From Pseudomonadota bacterium (GTDB taxonomy: Bacteria > Desulfobacterota > Anaeroferrophillalia > Anaeroferrophillales > Tharpellaceae), in contig DSCM01000007.1 of assembly GCA_011049115.1 (NCBI GenBank), positions 1 to 56,033 on the forward strand: 56,033 nt of DNA. Direction: 5' to 3'. This document shows positions 1 through 8,283 of this stretch, one piece after another (the first letter of the stretch is position 1; every line of letters starts with the position of its first letter). The translations under genes were made by a program, and so were the position numbers. Under the pieces are notes generated by a model, which was not told the DNA's origin, did not search any database, and worked only from the letters and a program-made list of their open reading frames with translations.

Positions 1-72
1 AAGACATTACCAATAAGCAAACTTAAAATTTAACCATGAACATCAGTGCTTAACTTTATCTTGCAATCAGGG

Positions 73-120
73 TGATCAATTTTCGATAATCACAACTGGT
101 CAAATTTCGGTTGTCATAAC
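73..120. repeat. Two tandem 24-bp repeats, possible IS21-type terminus
   Basis: Positions 73-96 and 97-120 are adjacent 24-bp units that match at 18 of 24 positions (core TCAAnTTTCGnTnnTCA). Tandem 20-25 bp units with a GGTCAA-TTTCG-TTGTCA core are typical of the multiple terminal repeats at IS21-family ends. That is recalled family knowledge, not a database match. No transposase is visible because the element would lie to the left of the window. Positions 1-72 contain nothing else I recognise. Confidence 0.4.
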
Positions 121-317
121 TACAAGTACCCTTTTCTCACGAGTTGGTTCACCTGCCCGTGTGCGCTGGCATGTGAAATGCCAAGAATATCGGCAAGCTC
201 CTTCATCGTCGGAGGGAATCCCCGCTGATTCGCAAATCGCCGAATCGCCTTTAACGTGTTAAGCTGGCTATCAGTTATCTCTTTAACAGGGGGTCGGCCC
301 CTGCTTTTATGTTTCAT
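120..317 (-). pseudogene. LexA-type winged-helix DNA-binding domain, truncated
   Basis: This 65-residue product is a nearly complete N-terminal DNA-binding domain of the LexA family. It has a basic N-terminus, a helix typical of LexA (LNTLKAIRRFANQRGFPPTM) and a recognition helix region (ADILGISHASAHGQVNQL), ending at RKGYL. In intact LexA this point is followed by the hinge and the Ser/Lys self-cleavage domain, which are absent. The TAG stop lies exactly where the IS21-like repeats begin, so a larger gene was probably cut by an insertion. The ATG at 317 is preceded by a weak GAGG site. The product could still be a stand-alone repressor, since a promoter with a dyad lies upstream, but it could not respond to RecA. 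Confidence 0.6.
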
Positions 318-414
318 TTCTCTGCCTCAATGCTCTTGGGGCTTTAAAATTTCTTGAAACCACTTCGGCCATAGCGCCGGATGAGGACACGCTAAGGCCA
401 CGTTATAGGTAACT

Positions 415-444
415 ATTATATAACCCTGATATGCATCAGGTCAA
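415..444 (-). promoter_or_regulatory. Strong sigma70-like promoter with dyad operator in spacer
   Basis: On the minus strand TTGACC (439-444) and TATAAT (415-420) are separated by 18 bases, close to the sigma70 consensus. The dyad CCTGAT-N4-ATCAGG (425-440) fills most of the spacer and overlaps the -35 box, a typical place for a repressor to block polymerase. Transcription would run toward the LexA-type HTH gene with a leader of about 90 bases. Autoregulation by that HTH protein is an inference. Confidence 0.6.
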
Positions 445-544
445 TTAAAAAAAAATGATGGTTAGATTCAACTCACCGAAAGCAGAGGGATTATTGGTGA
501 CAAAGGCCAGAATGGCCGAGGAGGTAAGTGGTTGCATGAAAGAG

Positions 545-967
545 CTATCCAAGGCGGTCTTTGCGCATTTGGGCCCACATCTTCCGCTGCCGGTTCCAGT
601 GGGGAACGGCGGCGACCGGCCGTAGGTCTTTTTCCAGGATCGGGTCTCGGCCCTTCATTGTATTCGGAAGGAAAAGGATGTCCTCCTGAATGTTCGGAGC
701 GAGATTGAGCAAGTTCATGATCTGGGTGATGCGCGCCCGGGTCACGTAGCCCAGGCGGGCGAGGTCCGCATAGTCCTGTATATCGCCTCGCTTGACCAGT
801 TTCTCAAAGCGGATCGCCAAAGCCAGGAGCTTGGCAACCCGCGGGATGTTCCCTTTGCCGGTTGATCCACGTCGGCTGTCGGACTGTCCCCGTTTGTTTC
901 TCGGCTGGAATGTGAAGCTCACCTCCAGACGCCCTTCGCTTCCAAAGTTATACATGGTCGGTTTCAT
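545..967 (-). CDS. Small HTH protein coupled to the serine recombinase
   Basis: A 140-residue protein starting MKPTMYNF. I chose the ATG at 967 because it overlaps the recombinase stop codon as ATGA, implying translational coupling; a longer reading frame begins inside the recombinase gene. The N-terminal third is basic and rich in Arg/Ser/Gly. Residues around 62-87 form a ParB/KorB-like helix-turn-helix (YADLARLGYVTRARITQIMN). The C-terminus is basic with a WNRQRKMW segment. Proteins of this kind commonly follow large serine recombinases in DUF2924-recombinase modules. A role as DNA-binding accessory or recombination directionality factor is plausible but unproven. The gene ends in TAG. Confidence 0.7.
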   Translation of the reverse strand: MKPTMYNFGSEGRLEVSFTFQPRNKRGQSDSRRGSTGKGNIPRVAKLLALAIRFEKLVKRGDIQDYADLARLGYVTRARITQIMNLLNLAPNIQEDILFLPNTMKGRDPILEKDLRPVAAVPHWNRQRKMWAQMRKDRLG

Positions 968-2583
968 ATACGGTTTTCCTTTCCAAGGTCTGCTTGTCCC
1001 AGGCAAACCGCCTTGATACCGGGGGAGCGGAACGTCACGGTCACTTTACCGTCCCGCCCATTGTAAGCGACGCGCTCAACAAGGGCTTTGATAACCCGCG
1101 CCTGTTCGCGTGGGGCAAGCGATTGCCAAATGGGGTCGAATGCCGCGAGAGCTTTTTCCAAATCTCCGTCTTCGAGCGTTTCTCTTTGGACGGCGATGGT
1201 TTCCTCGCGGATGACGGTAATCCTTTGTTCGAGAGAGTGAATTTGGTCTTGGAGGTCGGCCATCTGATCCGTCGCCGGCCCCCGGTCCGTTCCCGATGTC
1301 GGCAAGTCTCCCACGAGAGCGCGGAGCCTGGCATCCAACCGTTTGAGTTCCCGCTCGTGAGCGCGTCGCTCGGCTTCGATCTCCGCCAGACGCTTTTCGC
1401 TTTGAACCCGAACCTGGGAAGCCGTTTCCGAAAAGACCTCCGGGTTTGCGCCCAAGCCTTGGATATAGTCCACCACCGCGGCCTCAATCTCATAGGCATT
1501 GAGGGATTTGGTCGGGCAGGATGCCCATCCCCGTTGCTGGGCGGTTAGGCAGACATAGTAACGGTAATGCTTGCCCTTCCTGGCGGTGTAGGTGTGCACC
1601 ATGGCTGTTCCACAAGGCGCGCAGTAGAGCAGACCCCTCAGCAGTGCACCGTATTTGTTGCGGATTTCCTTGCCGCCGGAACGCCCGTTGTGCCGAAGGG
1701 TATCCTGGACTTGTTGCCAGAGGTCCGGGTCCACGATCCCCTCATGCTCTCCGGGGTAGACGGTCCCTTTATAAATGATGTTGCCCGTGTATATGATGTT
1801 GGTGAGCAACCGAAAAAGGCTGCTCTTGTTAAACAGATTTCCTCCGCGTTCATCCCCTCGTTGAGTGGTCCACTTTTTCACTCCCCATTTGCGGCGTTCG
1901 AGTTCCTGAACAACAGGGATCAGGGCCTTGTGCTCCAGGTAAAGACTGTGGATGGCCCGCACCCGCTGCGCCTCATCATCATTGACGAGCAGCCGCCCTC
2001 CCTTGCGATCCACATCGTATCCGAGGACCGGCATGCCTCCGACCCACTTACCCTTCTTGCGGGCAGCAGACATCTTGTCCCTGGTCCGCTCCGAGATGAT
2101 TTCCCGCTCAAACTGGGCGAAGGAAAGCAGGATGTTCAAGGTAAGCCGTCCCATGGAACTGGTCGTGTTGAACTGCTGGGTAACCGATACGACGAAGCTC
2201 ACGGCGTGCTTGTCGAAAATCTCCATGATGCGGGCGAAGTCGAGAAGGGAGCGGCTCAGCCGGTCAACTTTGTAGACCACCACGCAATCGATGTCGCCAG
2301 CCTCGATGTCGGCGAAGAGTCTCTTGATGGCGGGCCGCTCCATGTTGCCGCCGGTGAATCCGCCGTCGTCGTCATAGCGCTCGGCAATGCACAGCCACCC
2401 TTCGTGCCGCTGGTTCGCGATATATGCCTCCGCGGATTCCCGCTGGGCGTCGAGGCTGTTGAAGTCCTGGTCGAGACCCTCGTCGGTGGATTTCCGGGTA
2501 TAGATGGCGCAGCGCACGGTCGCTCGCCGGTTATCCATAGATTGCTGCGGGAGAGTACTGTTTCTTTCGTATTGTCTGCTCAT
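964..2583 (-). CDS. Large serine recombinase (resolvase/invertase family)
   Basis: A site-specific DNA recombinase of 539 residues. The N-terminal resolvase domain (about residues 22-175) has the nucleophilic serine in YTRKSTDEG (Ser32) and the motifs YKVDRLSRSLLDF and FAQFEREIISERTRDK. A Recombinase domain follows (about 190-300). Next comes a zinc ribbon with cysteines in YCAPCGTAM and YYVC and later ASCP, and then a long coiled coil (about 395-480), as in large serine integrases. The start ATG at 2583 overlaps the stop of the DUF2924 gene and the stop overlaps the next ATG, so three genes form one coupled unit. It probably moves or once moved this element. Both attachment sites would be needed to prove activity. 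Confidence 0.93.
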   Translation of the reverse strand: MSRQYERNSTLPQQSMDNRRATVRCAIYTRKSTDEGLDQDFNSLDAQRESAEAYIANQRHEGWLCIAERYDDDGGFTGGNMERPAIKRLFADIEAGDIDCVVVYKVDRLSRSLLDFARIMEIFDKHAVSFVVSVTQQFNTTSSMGRLTLNILLSFAQFEREIISERTRDKMSAARKKGKWVGGMPVLGYDVDRKGGRLLVNDDEAQRVRAIHSLYLEHKALIPVVQELERRKWGVKKWTTQRGDERGGNLFNKSSLFRLLTNIIYTGNIIYKGTVYPGEHEGIVDPDLWQQVQDTLRHNGRSGGKEIRNKYGALLRGLLYCAPCGTAMVHTYTARKGKHYRYYVCLTAQQRGWASCPTKSLNAYEIEAAVVDYIQGLGANPEVFSETASQVRVQSEKRLAEIEAERRAHERELKRLDARLRALVGDLPTSGTDRGPATDQMADLQDQIHSLEQRITVIREETIAVQRETLEDGDLEKALAAFDPIWQSLAPREQARVIKALVERVAYNGRDGKVTVTFRSPGIKAVCLGQADLGKENRI

Positions 2584-3119
2584 CCGTTTCTCCCGTCCGA
2601 CTCATCGTCTTGACCTTGCGGTCCCTTTGGTTCCGCAAGCCCGAAAAAAAGGAAACCGTTCCACTTGTTCCCGGTTGCCTCATGGGCAACGGCGGAGAGG
2701 GATTTGAACCATCGGCCATCATACTCGAAGCCCTTGTCCAGCACCTTGGCCACGATGTCCCGGCTTCGGAACTCCCTTACGAGCAGTGTTCCTGGAAGCG
2801 GCAGTCTGGGATCACGTTGCGGTTGCAGCCTGCCGCTCACCGACCGTTCCCTGACATCCATCAATCCCGGCTTAATAGGGCCCCGCAACATGCGGATTCT
2901 AAGGTCCGCGTCATTGGCGATTTCCTCCGCCCTCCGTCTGGCCCGATCCGACAGGCTGCCTTCAGCCAAGGCCTGCAAACGCCAAGCAATCCGTTTGCGA
3001 AGAAAATCCTTGTGGTAGAACCTCGTCTCCTCTCCGAAGACATCGATATACCTTTCCCGGAGTTCCCCGACGGTCATCCGGGAAAGGGCCTGCACTTGCT
3101 GATACGTCGTTTCATTCAT
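2580..3119 (-). CDS. DUF2924 family protein
   Basis: A 179-residue protein of the DUF2924 family, which is known mainly as a neighbour of serine recombinases in phage-like and mobile modules; its function is unknown. Features seen are ELRERYIDVFGEE near the N-terminus, FLRKRIAWRLQALAEG, and a C-terminal half with LVREFRSRDIVAKVLDKGFE and FKSLSAVAHEATGNKWNG. I placed the start at 3119 because GGAGG stands seven bases upstream; the frame extends further to 3197 without a better start. The stop overlaps the recombinase ATG. Its constant coupling to the recombinase suggests it assists recombination or maintenance of the element. Confidence 0.85.
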   Translation of the reverse strand: MNETTYQQVQALSRMTVGELRERYIDVFGEETRFYHKDFLRKRIAWRLQALAEGSLSDRARRRAEEIANDADLRIRMLRGPIKPGLMDVRERSVSGRLQPQRDPRLPLPGTLLVREFRSRDIVAKVLDKGFEYDGRWFKSLSAVAHEATGNKWNGFLFFGLAEPKGPQGQDDESDGRNG

Positions 3120-3199
3120 GGCAACCTCCAAATAGCTTATGAAAAGTATCCGAAAAGCCTCGCCGCTCCAGCCCTCTCGCGGCTTTAACCGCTGCATGA

Positions 3200-3373
3200 A
3201 TGAAGGCTTCTATTAGCGGAACAATCAAGTCGGTTCTCTGTAAACGCCTCGGATTCTTTGGTTTACACCACATTGCCGCAGAGCGTGGCGGGCGCGAACG
3301 TCAACGTTCTTGGTTGAAACTCGAAAGCTATAAGGGAAATGGAGAATCGGAGAAAATGTGCAGAAGGGCGTAA
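3200..3373 (+). CDS. Possible 57-residue small ORF, unknown
   Basis: An ATG at 3200 opens a 57-codon frame that runs divergently from the DUF2924 gene and ends TAA just before the tRNA terminator. The product is basic, with KSVLCKRLGFFGLHHIAAER in its first half. No Shine-Dalgarno sequence precedes it and I recognise no family, so it may be non-coding or a remnant of a gene cut by the element. Otherwise 3120-3397 should carry the promoter of the recombinase operon, but I see no convincing -35/-10 pair. Confidence 0.15.
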   Translation: MKASISGTIKSVLCKRLGFFGLHHIAAERGGRERQRSWLKLESYKGNGESEKMCRRA

Positions 3374-3397
3374 GTCGGCGTGGACACGACAGAAACG

Positions 3398-3433
3398 ACA
3401 AAACCCCGAGGGGATGATCCCACGGGGTTTTGT
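3398..3433 (-). terminator. Rho-independent terminator after tRNA-Asn
   Basis: Perfect 11-bp inverted repeat (3398-3408 with 3423-3433) with a 14-base loop. The arms read ACAAAACCCCG and CGGGGTTTTGT, so it can act in both directions. It lies 38 bases beyond the 3' end of the tRNA-Asn gene. Confidence 0.75.
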
Positions 3434-3470
3434 GCTAACAAGTGACCGTCGAAATCGACGGATTGAATTT

Positions 3471-3546
3471 TGGCTCCTCGGGACGGGCTCGAACCGCCGA
3501 CCTAGTGGTTAACAGCCACCCGCTCTACCGACTGAGCTACCGAGGA
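3471..3546 (-). tRNA. tRNA-Asn (GTT)
   Basis: A 76-nt cloverleaf on the minus strand. The acceptor stem TCCTCGG pairs with CCGAGGA, G is the discriminator base and CCA is encoded. The D-arm contains AGCTCAGTCGGTAGAGC, the anticodon loop is CTGTTAA (anticodon GTT), and the T-arm contains GGTTCGAGCCC. The recombinase module starts about 350 bases away on the 3' side, where integrated elements often sit, but I see no repeated tRNA 3' end that would mark an attachment site. Confidence 0.95.
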
Positions 3547-3616
3547 ACAAAGTGGGAGGCCTTATAGCCTACAGCGTCACGAACTGTCAAGTTTTTTTTA
3601 CGGAACCGAACGGCTC

Positions 3617-4363
3617 TCAATCGCGGGCCCGACTCACGAGATAAACCGCCAGCCGGAAAAAAACAAGCCCGACCGCCAACAGGAGCAGATAAGGGAACCA
3701 ACCCGGAGCCTCGCCGAAAAGCGCGGCCCGAATCGCCGAGGAAGCGTGGGTCAGGGGCAGAAGCGTCAGGGGTTTCTGCAACCAGAGCGGCAGTCTTTCG
3801 AGAGGGAAAAAGGTGCCGCCCAGAAAGGCCATCGGCGTGATCAGAAAATTGGAAAGCATGGCCTGGTCGGCATGCGACTTGACCACCATCGCCAAACCCA
3901 CCGCCAGGGAAGAAAAAACGAAACTGTTGAGCAGCGTGGCGCTCCAGAACAGCGGATTGCCGTAGGCCAGCACCACCCCAAAGGGAAAACCGATACCGAT
4001 AATCAGAAGCAGGGCCAGGTGCGCCCGGGTCATTCCGGCCAGGACCTCCCCCAGGACATAAGCCGAACTACTGATCGGAGCGGCCTGAAACTCTTCGAAA
4101 GTATACCAGTAAAAACGGGCGACATTGATTTCACCGGCAATCGCGAAAGCCTGAATCATGGAACTCATGGCCAGTAAGCCGGGAAGCAGAAACTCAATAT
4201 AGCTGCGCCCGCCGACCAGCTGATCGCCGCCCATGGCATAGCCGAAAGCCAGCAGATAGAGCAAAGGGGCAACCGCCATGGATGACAGCATCCGCGGCAG
4301 CCGATGACGGACAATCAGCATTTCCCGGTAAAAAACCGCGAACCAACCTTTAAAGATCTTCAT
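3617..4363 (-). CDS. ABC-2 type transporter permease
   Basis: A 248-residue inner-membrane permease of the ABC-2/NodJ-DrrB type with about six hydrophobic segments. It starts MKIFKGWFAVFYREMLIVRH and carries the family signature near PMAFLGGTFFPLERLP (about residue 180), as in exporters of polysaccharides, drugs or antibiotics. The cognate ATP-binding subunit, normally adjacent, is not in the window: on one side is the tRNA-Asn gene, on the other about 390 bases without a gene. Either the partner is elsewhere or it was lost when the mobile module arrived. The substrate cannot be told. The start has only a weak ribosome site. Confidence 0.85.
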   Translation of the reverse strand: MKIFKGWFAVFYREMLIVRHRLPRMLSSMAVAPLLYLLAFGYAMGGDQLVGGRSYIEFLLPGLLAMSSMIQAFAIAGEINVARFYWYTFEEFQAAPISSSAYVLGEVLAGMTRAHLALLLIIGIGFPFGVVLAYGNPLFWSATLLNSFVFSSLAVGLAMVVKSHADQAMLSNFLITPMAFLGGTFFPLERLPLWLQKPLTLLPLTHASSAIRAALFGEAPGWFPYLLLLAVGLVFFRLAVYLVSRARD

Positions 4364-4648
4364 TCCGGCTGACTTACCACAACCTATTGAAATCGTTAAA
4401 ATTGATCGTCATTGTCAAATTCTGAAAATCGCCTGAGGGGCGTGGGTCGCCTCTAAAGATCTTCCTGCGCGCCGACATTCGCTCAGGCCGGGCCGGACTT
4501 AAGGCAAACAGAAAATCCGCCGAGGCGGAAGTAATAAGATTTGCAACCGGCTATTTTATACCGCCGGAGCATTGTACCTGACAATTTTATTTTTGACAAT
4601 ACGGCAAGCCGGGCCCGCCAAAACAGCAAGCCCGTTCGTCCTTAAAGA
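4364..4648. other. Intergenic stretch without a recognised gene
   Basis: Between the ABC-2 permease start and the promoter of the crotonase gene I see no open frame with coding character, no tRNA-like fold and no strong hairpin. It must hold the promoter of the permease on the minus strand, but no -35/-10 pair stands out. Confidence 0.4.
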
Positions 4649-4678
4649 TTGACAAGAACTCCGGTAATTGAGTATGTA
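4649..4678 (+). promoter_or_regulatory. Sigma70-like promoter for the crotonase gene
   Basis: TTGACA (4649-4654), an 18-base spacer and TATGTA (4673-4678) lie about 75 bases upstream of the crotonase ATG on the plus strand. The same transcript may continue into rmlA and rmlB, because gaps are only 28 and 38 bases and no terminator is seen. Confidence 0.5.
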
Positions 4679-4753
4679 GACGCGCTTGCCGAAACACGCC
4701 GCCCGAGCGCGGCACCGGGGAAAAGAAAACGGCACAAGGAGTAAAATAAAAAC

Positions 4754-5545
4754 ATGCAAAAATCAGTCACGATTGAAAAAAACGAGGGTTACGCCATTCT
4801 GCGTCTCAGCCGGCCGGAAAAGGCCAATTCTTACGGCGGCGAAATGGCCCAGGATCTGTGGGACGCGGTCCGCGGTCTGCGCTGGGACAATGACGTCAAG
4901 GCCGTTCTACTGGAAGCCGAAGGTAAAATATTCTCCGGCGGCGGTGATCTTCCGAGCTTTCAACAGGGGTTGAACGAAGGCGGCATGAGCAACATCATGG
5001 AGGAGCTTTCCGTAATCCTTAACGCCACGGTGCTGGCCATTCGCCGCATGGAAAAGATCTTTGTCTCGCTGATCGACGGCGTCTGCGCCGGCGCCGGACT
5101 GGGTCTGGCCCTGGCCGCCGACATCAGCCTGGCCACTGAAAACGCCCTCTTTGTCGCCGGTTATATCGGCATCGGCGCCGTCCCGGACGGGGGCAGCAGT
5201 TTTGCCGTGATTGAAGCCCTGGGACGGCCGCGAGCAGCCGACTTTTTTTTGAATAACGGCCGCATCGACGGAGTCGAAGCCGCCAGGATCGGGCTTGTCA
5301 GCCGTTTTGTCAACAGCGATCAGGCTCGAAGCGAGGCGCTGGCAATGGTCCAGGCGTTAAGCCGCGGACCCCGCCTGGCCCAGGCCGCGACCAAGGATTT
5401 ACTGGCCACCCTGCCCGGGCTCTCACTGGCTGAATACCTGGAAAAAGAAAGACAGGGCATCATCGGCGTATCCGGCACCCAGGATTTCAAAATCGGAGTC
5501 GACGCCTTTCTCGCCAAGAAAAAACCTGAATTCAGCGGCATGTGA
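4754..5545 (+). CDS. Enoyl-CoA hydratase/isomerase (crotonase) family protein
   Basis: A 263-residue crotonase-fold enzyme that would act on a CoA thioester. Seen: FSGGGDL (residues 60-66) and [15 protein letters not shown] (109-123), which build the oxyanion hole. The two glutamates of classical enoyl-CoA hydratases are missing: by my alignment they are Gly117 and Tyr137. Instead an acid occurs in VPDGGSS (Asp145), the place where ECI/PaaG-type isomerases carry their single catalytic acid. I therefore expect a double-bond isomerase or another crotonase reaction rather than hydration. It is followed by rmlA with no functional link. AGGAG (4737-4741) lies about 12 bases before the ATG. Confidence 0.85.
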   Translation: MQKSVTIEKNEGYAILRLSRPEKANSYGGEMAQDLWDAVRGLRWDNDVKAVLLEAEGKIFSGGGDLPSFQQGLNEGGMSNIMEELSVILNATVLAIRRMEKIFVSLIDGVCAGAGLGLALAADISLATENALFVAGYIGIGAVPDGGSSFAVIEALGRPRAADFFLNNGRIDGVEAARIGLVSRFVNSDQARSEALAMVQALSRGPRLAQAATKDLLATLPGLSLAEYLEKERQGIIGVSGTQDFKIGVDAFLAKKKPEFSGM

Positions 5546-5573
5546 AGAAAGCAGCCGCGGGGAGAACCTGACC

Positions 5574-6455
5574 ATGACCGTTAGCAAGGGAATTATTCTC
5601 GCCGGAGGAGCCGGTAGCCGTCTCTACCCGCTGACCCGGGTCGCCAGTAAACAGCTGATGCCGGTTTACGACAAACCGATGATCTACTATCCGCTGTCAA
5701 CCATGATGATGGCCGGGATTCGCGAGATTCTGATCATCTCCACCCCTTTTGACCTGCCGCGTTTCGCCGACCTGCTCGGCGACGGCGCCGAACTCGGCAT
5801 CAATCTCTCCTACACCGTCCAGGAACGCCCGGAAGGCATCGCTCAGGCCTTTATCCTGGGACGCGACTTTATCGACCGAAAATCCGTCTGCCTGATTCTG
5901 GGCGATAATATTTTCTACGGCAAATACGACTTTCTCGACGCCGTTCGGGACTTTCGCGAGGGAGCGCTGATTTACGGCTATTATGTCAAGGATCCGGAAC
6001 GCTACGGGGTCGTCGAGTTCGACAAAAGCGGGCGCGCCATTTCCCTGGAAGAAAAACCCAAACTTCCGAAATCTCATTTCGCCATTCCCGGTCTCTATAT
6101 CTACGACCATCAGGTTTCCGACCTGGCCGCCGGCATGCGGCCTTCGGCCCGGGGCGAACTTGAGATCACCGACTTAAATCGCATTTATCTTGAACGCGAA
6201 CAACTTCAGGTCAGAAAAATCGGCCGGGGTGTCGCCTGGCTTGACACCGGCACCCACCAGAGTTTACTAGAAGCCAGCCATTTTATCGGCACCCTGGAAC
6301 AGCGTCAGGGACTTAAATTTGGATGTCTTGAAGAGGTCGCCCTGCGCATGGGCTTTATCAGGCCTACGAAACTTGCCGAGCTTCTGCGCCACATTCCGGA
6401 ATCACCCTACCGCCAGTACCTGGAGGTAGTTCTCAAGGAAGAAGAAAGCATATAA
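5574..6455 (+). CDS. rmlA: Glucose-1-phosphate thymidylyltransferase RmlA
   Basis: Makes dTDP-glucose from dTTP and glucose-1-phosphate, the first step of dTDP-rhamnose and other dTDP-deoxysugars. The 293-residue length is normal. Seen: nucleotide-binding loop [13 protein letters not shown] near the N-terminus, [26 protein letters not shown] (metal and substrate site), [20 protein letters not shown], and [10 protein letters not shown] near the C-terminus. GGGGAG stands upstream of the ATG. It is followed after 38 bases by rmlB. The rmlC and rmlD genes are not here, so the final sugar is undetermined. Confidence 0.96.
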   Translation: MTVSKGIILAGGAGSRLYPLTRVASKQLMPVYDKPMIYYPLSTMMMAGIREILIISTPFDLPRFADLLGDGAELGINLSYTVQERPEGIAQAFILGRDFIDRKSVCLILGDNIFYGKYDFLDAVRDFREGALIYGYYVKDPERYGVVEFDKSGRAISLEEKPKLPKSHFAIPGLYIYDHQVSDLAAGMRPSARGELEITDLNRIYLEREQLQVRKIGRGVAWLDTGTHQSLLEASHFIGTLEQRQGLKFGCLEEVALRMGFIRPTKLAELLRHIPESPYRQYLEVVLKEEESI

Positions 6456-6493
6456 AAAACCTTCACCCTGAAAATAAAGAAGGATAAGACTTC

Positions 6494-7549
6494 ATGCAAA
6501 ACGTTCTGGTTACCGGCGGCCTGGGCTTTATCGGCAGCAATTTCATCCGCCTGCTCCTGACCAAGAAAAGCGGCTACCGGGTCATCAACCTTGACGCCGT
6601 CACCTACGCCGGCAACCCGGCCAACCTGCGCGACCTGGAAAGTAATCCGGCCTACCACTTGGTTCGCGGCGAAATCGGCAACCGGGCTTTGGTCGATGCC
6701 TTGCTGGCGGCCGAACAGCCCGATTTCATCGTCAACTTTGCCGCCGAATCGCACGTCGACCGCAGCATTACCGGCCCCGCCGCTTTCATCGAAACCAACA
6801 TCGTCGGCGCCTTTACCCTGCTTGAAGCCTTTCGCCGCCATAACGAGGCCGGAAACCGCGGACGTTTTCTCCAGGTTTCGACCGACGAGGTTTACGGCTC
6901 GCTGGGAACCGAGGGCTACTTTACTGAAACCACCCCCTACAGCCCCAACAGCCCCTACGCCGCGAGCAAAGCGGCCGCCGACCACCTGGTCCGGGCCTAC
7001 CACCATACTTACGGACTGGACACCCTGATCACCAATTGCTCGAACAACTACGGTCCCTATCAGTTTCCCGAAAAACTGATTCCTCTGATGATCGGTAACG
7101 CACTTGAGGGCCGAGCCCTGCCGGTTTACGGCGACGGGAAAAACGTCCGCGACTGGCTTTATGTCGAAGATCACTGCCGCGCTCTGGAACTGGTGATGCG
7201 CGCCGCCCGAAGCGGCGAAACCTATAACATCGGCGGCCATAATGAAATGGCCAACCTCGACCTGGTCAGGCTTTTATGCAGTTCCCTGGATCGGCGTCTC
7301 GGCTTGCTGGCCGGCAAACGCTCCCGGCTGGATTTGATCACCTTCGTCGGCGACCGCAAAGGCCACGACCGCCGCTATGCCATCGACGCCGAAAAGATCA
7401 AGCGAGAACTGGGCTGGGAACCGGAAACCGGATTGGCCGAAGGCATGGAAAAAACCATCGACTGGTATCTGGAAAATCCGGACTGGCTCAATCAGGTCCG
7501 CGATGGCAGCTATCGCAAATATTATGATGAAATGTATCAACAACGCTGA
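6494..7549 (+). CDS. rmlB: dTDP-glucose 4,6-dehydratase RmlB
   Basis: Converts dTDP-glucose to dTDP-4-keto-6-deoxyglucose with bound NAD. At 351 residues it is full length. An extended SDR fold is shown by the Rossmann motif TGGLGFIGSNFIR at the N-terminus, AAESHVDRSI, the TDEVYG motif with the catalytic Thr-Asp-Glu triad, and YAASKAAADHLV with the YxxxK catalytic pair. NNYGPYQFPEKLIPL and GDGKNVRDWLYVEDH are also typical. It pairs with rmlA directly upstream for O-antigen or surface-glycan precursors. The stop is TGA. Confidence 0.97.
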   Translation: MQNVLVTGGLGFIGSNFIRLLLTKKSGYRVINLDAVTYAGNPANLRDLESNPAYHLVRGEIGNRALVDALLAAEQPDFIVNFAAESHVDRSITGPAAFIETNIVGAFTLLEAFRRHNEAGNRGRFLQVSTDEVYGSLGTEGYFTETTPYSPNSPYAASKAAADHLVRAYHHTYGLDTLITNCSNNYGPYQFPEKLIPLMIGNALEGRALPVYGDGKNVRDWLYVEDHCRALELVMRAARSGETYNIGGHNEMANLDLVRLLCSSLDRRLGLLAGKRSRLDLITFVGDRKGHDRRYAIDAEKIKRELGWEPETGLAEGMEKTIDWYLENPDWLNQVRDGSYRKYYDEMYQQR

Positions 7550-7611
7550 CTAAGACCCCAGCAACCACTACCGAACGCCCAACAACCGCCACGGATTTCC
7601 GTAAAATCAGT

Positions 7612-7950
7612 TCAGTCTCCGGCCGCAGCCGCATTTTCAGACGCAGTTTTTTTAACCTTGGGGGCCTTGCGCCCTGAGGCCGAAGCCGGCTTAGCGGCTC
7701 CGGCCGGCAGTTCGGTTTTCAGACTCCCGCCCCGCAACAAAGTCATCGCCGCCTCACGATTCTCCGCCAGATAGAAAGCCAGCTCCTCAAGCCGTCCGAC
7801 TTCAACCTCCAGACCGGCCGTCTGCAGAAAACCAAGCAACCGCTCCGCGATATCAAGAATTTTATCATAGGCATCGGCCTCTTTCTTGGAGGTAAAAGTC
7901 ATCTTCTGCTCTCCATTTCTGACCACGATGTATTGAACGACAACCGCCAT
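7612..7950 (-). CDS. yebG: YebG family DNA-damage protein
   Basis: A 112-residue protein whose first 45 residues match the YebG family closely (MAVVVQYIVVRNGEQKMTFT, then SKKEADAYDKILDIAERL). YebG is an SOS-induced protein in enterobacteria with no defined biochemical activity. The C-terminal third is a low-complexity Ala/Lys/Pro tail (PAGAAKPASASGRKAPKVKK) that looks disordered and may bind DNA. I start at 7950 because GGGGGAG lies upstream and the family begins there; the frame remains open to 8061. I looked for a LexA box upstream and did not see one of the enterobacterial type. Convergent with rmlB. Confidence 0.88.
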   Translation of the reverse strand: MAVVVQYIVVRNGEQKMTFTSKKEADAYDKILDIAERLLGFLQTAGLEVEVGRLEELAFYLAENREAAMTLLRGGSLKTELPAGAAKPASASGRKAPKVKKTASENAAAAGD

Positions 7951-8283
7951 CTCATTTCTCCCCCAGAATTTATAAGTTTCGCCATCAGCCCTGCCTGCAA
8001 GCCGGACGCACAAACCTTTCAAAACAGATCTACACGGAAAACCACTCAACCAGGCTCCCATCCTAACATTAAAAAAAAATCATGTACACACCTAAGCCTT
8101 CGCCTTCAGGCTCCCCGGTGAACGACTTGGCCCGACTGTAACCCCGTTCCCGCCGAAAATTGCCTTCCAGCGCTCGCGGCTGCCGGGAGAATGCAAAAGA
8201 AACCTGAGGGCAACCTGATTTCACCGCAACCAACAACCGGACTGAAAGATTTGGGATTGAAACAGAAAGGGGGGGGGAAGAGG

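Noticed and set aside
1567-2613. A 348-codon frame on the plus strand antisense to the serine recombinase
   Set aside because: It is the antisense of a well-supported gene and has no recognisable domain.
3398-3546. tRNA-Asn 3' end as attachment site of the mobile module
   Set aside because: I see no second copy of the tRNA 3' end in the window, and the terminator between tRNA and module is intact. Large serine recombinases also seldom use tRNA genes.
4556-4759. A 67-codon minus-strand frame upstream of the crotonase gene
   Set aside because: It crosses the probable promoter and ATG of the crotonase gene and has no family features.
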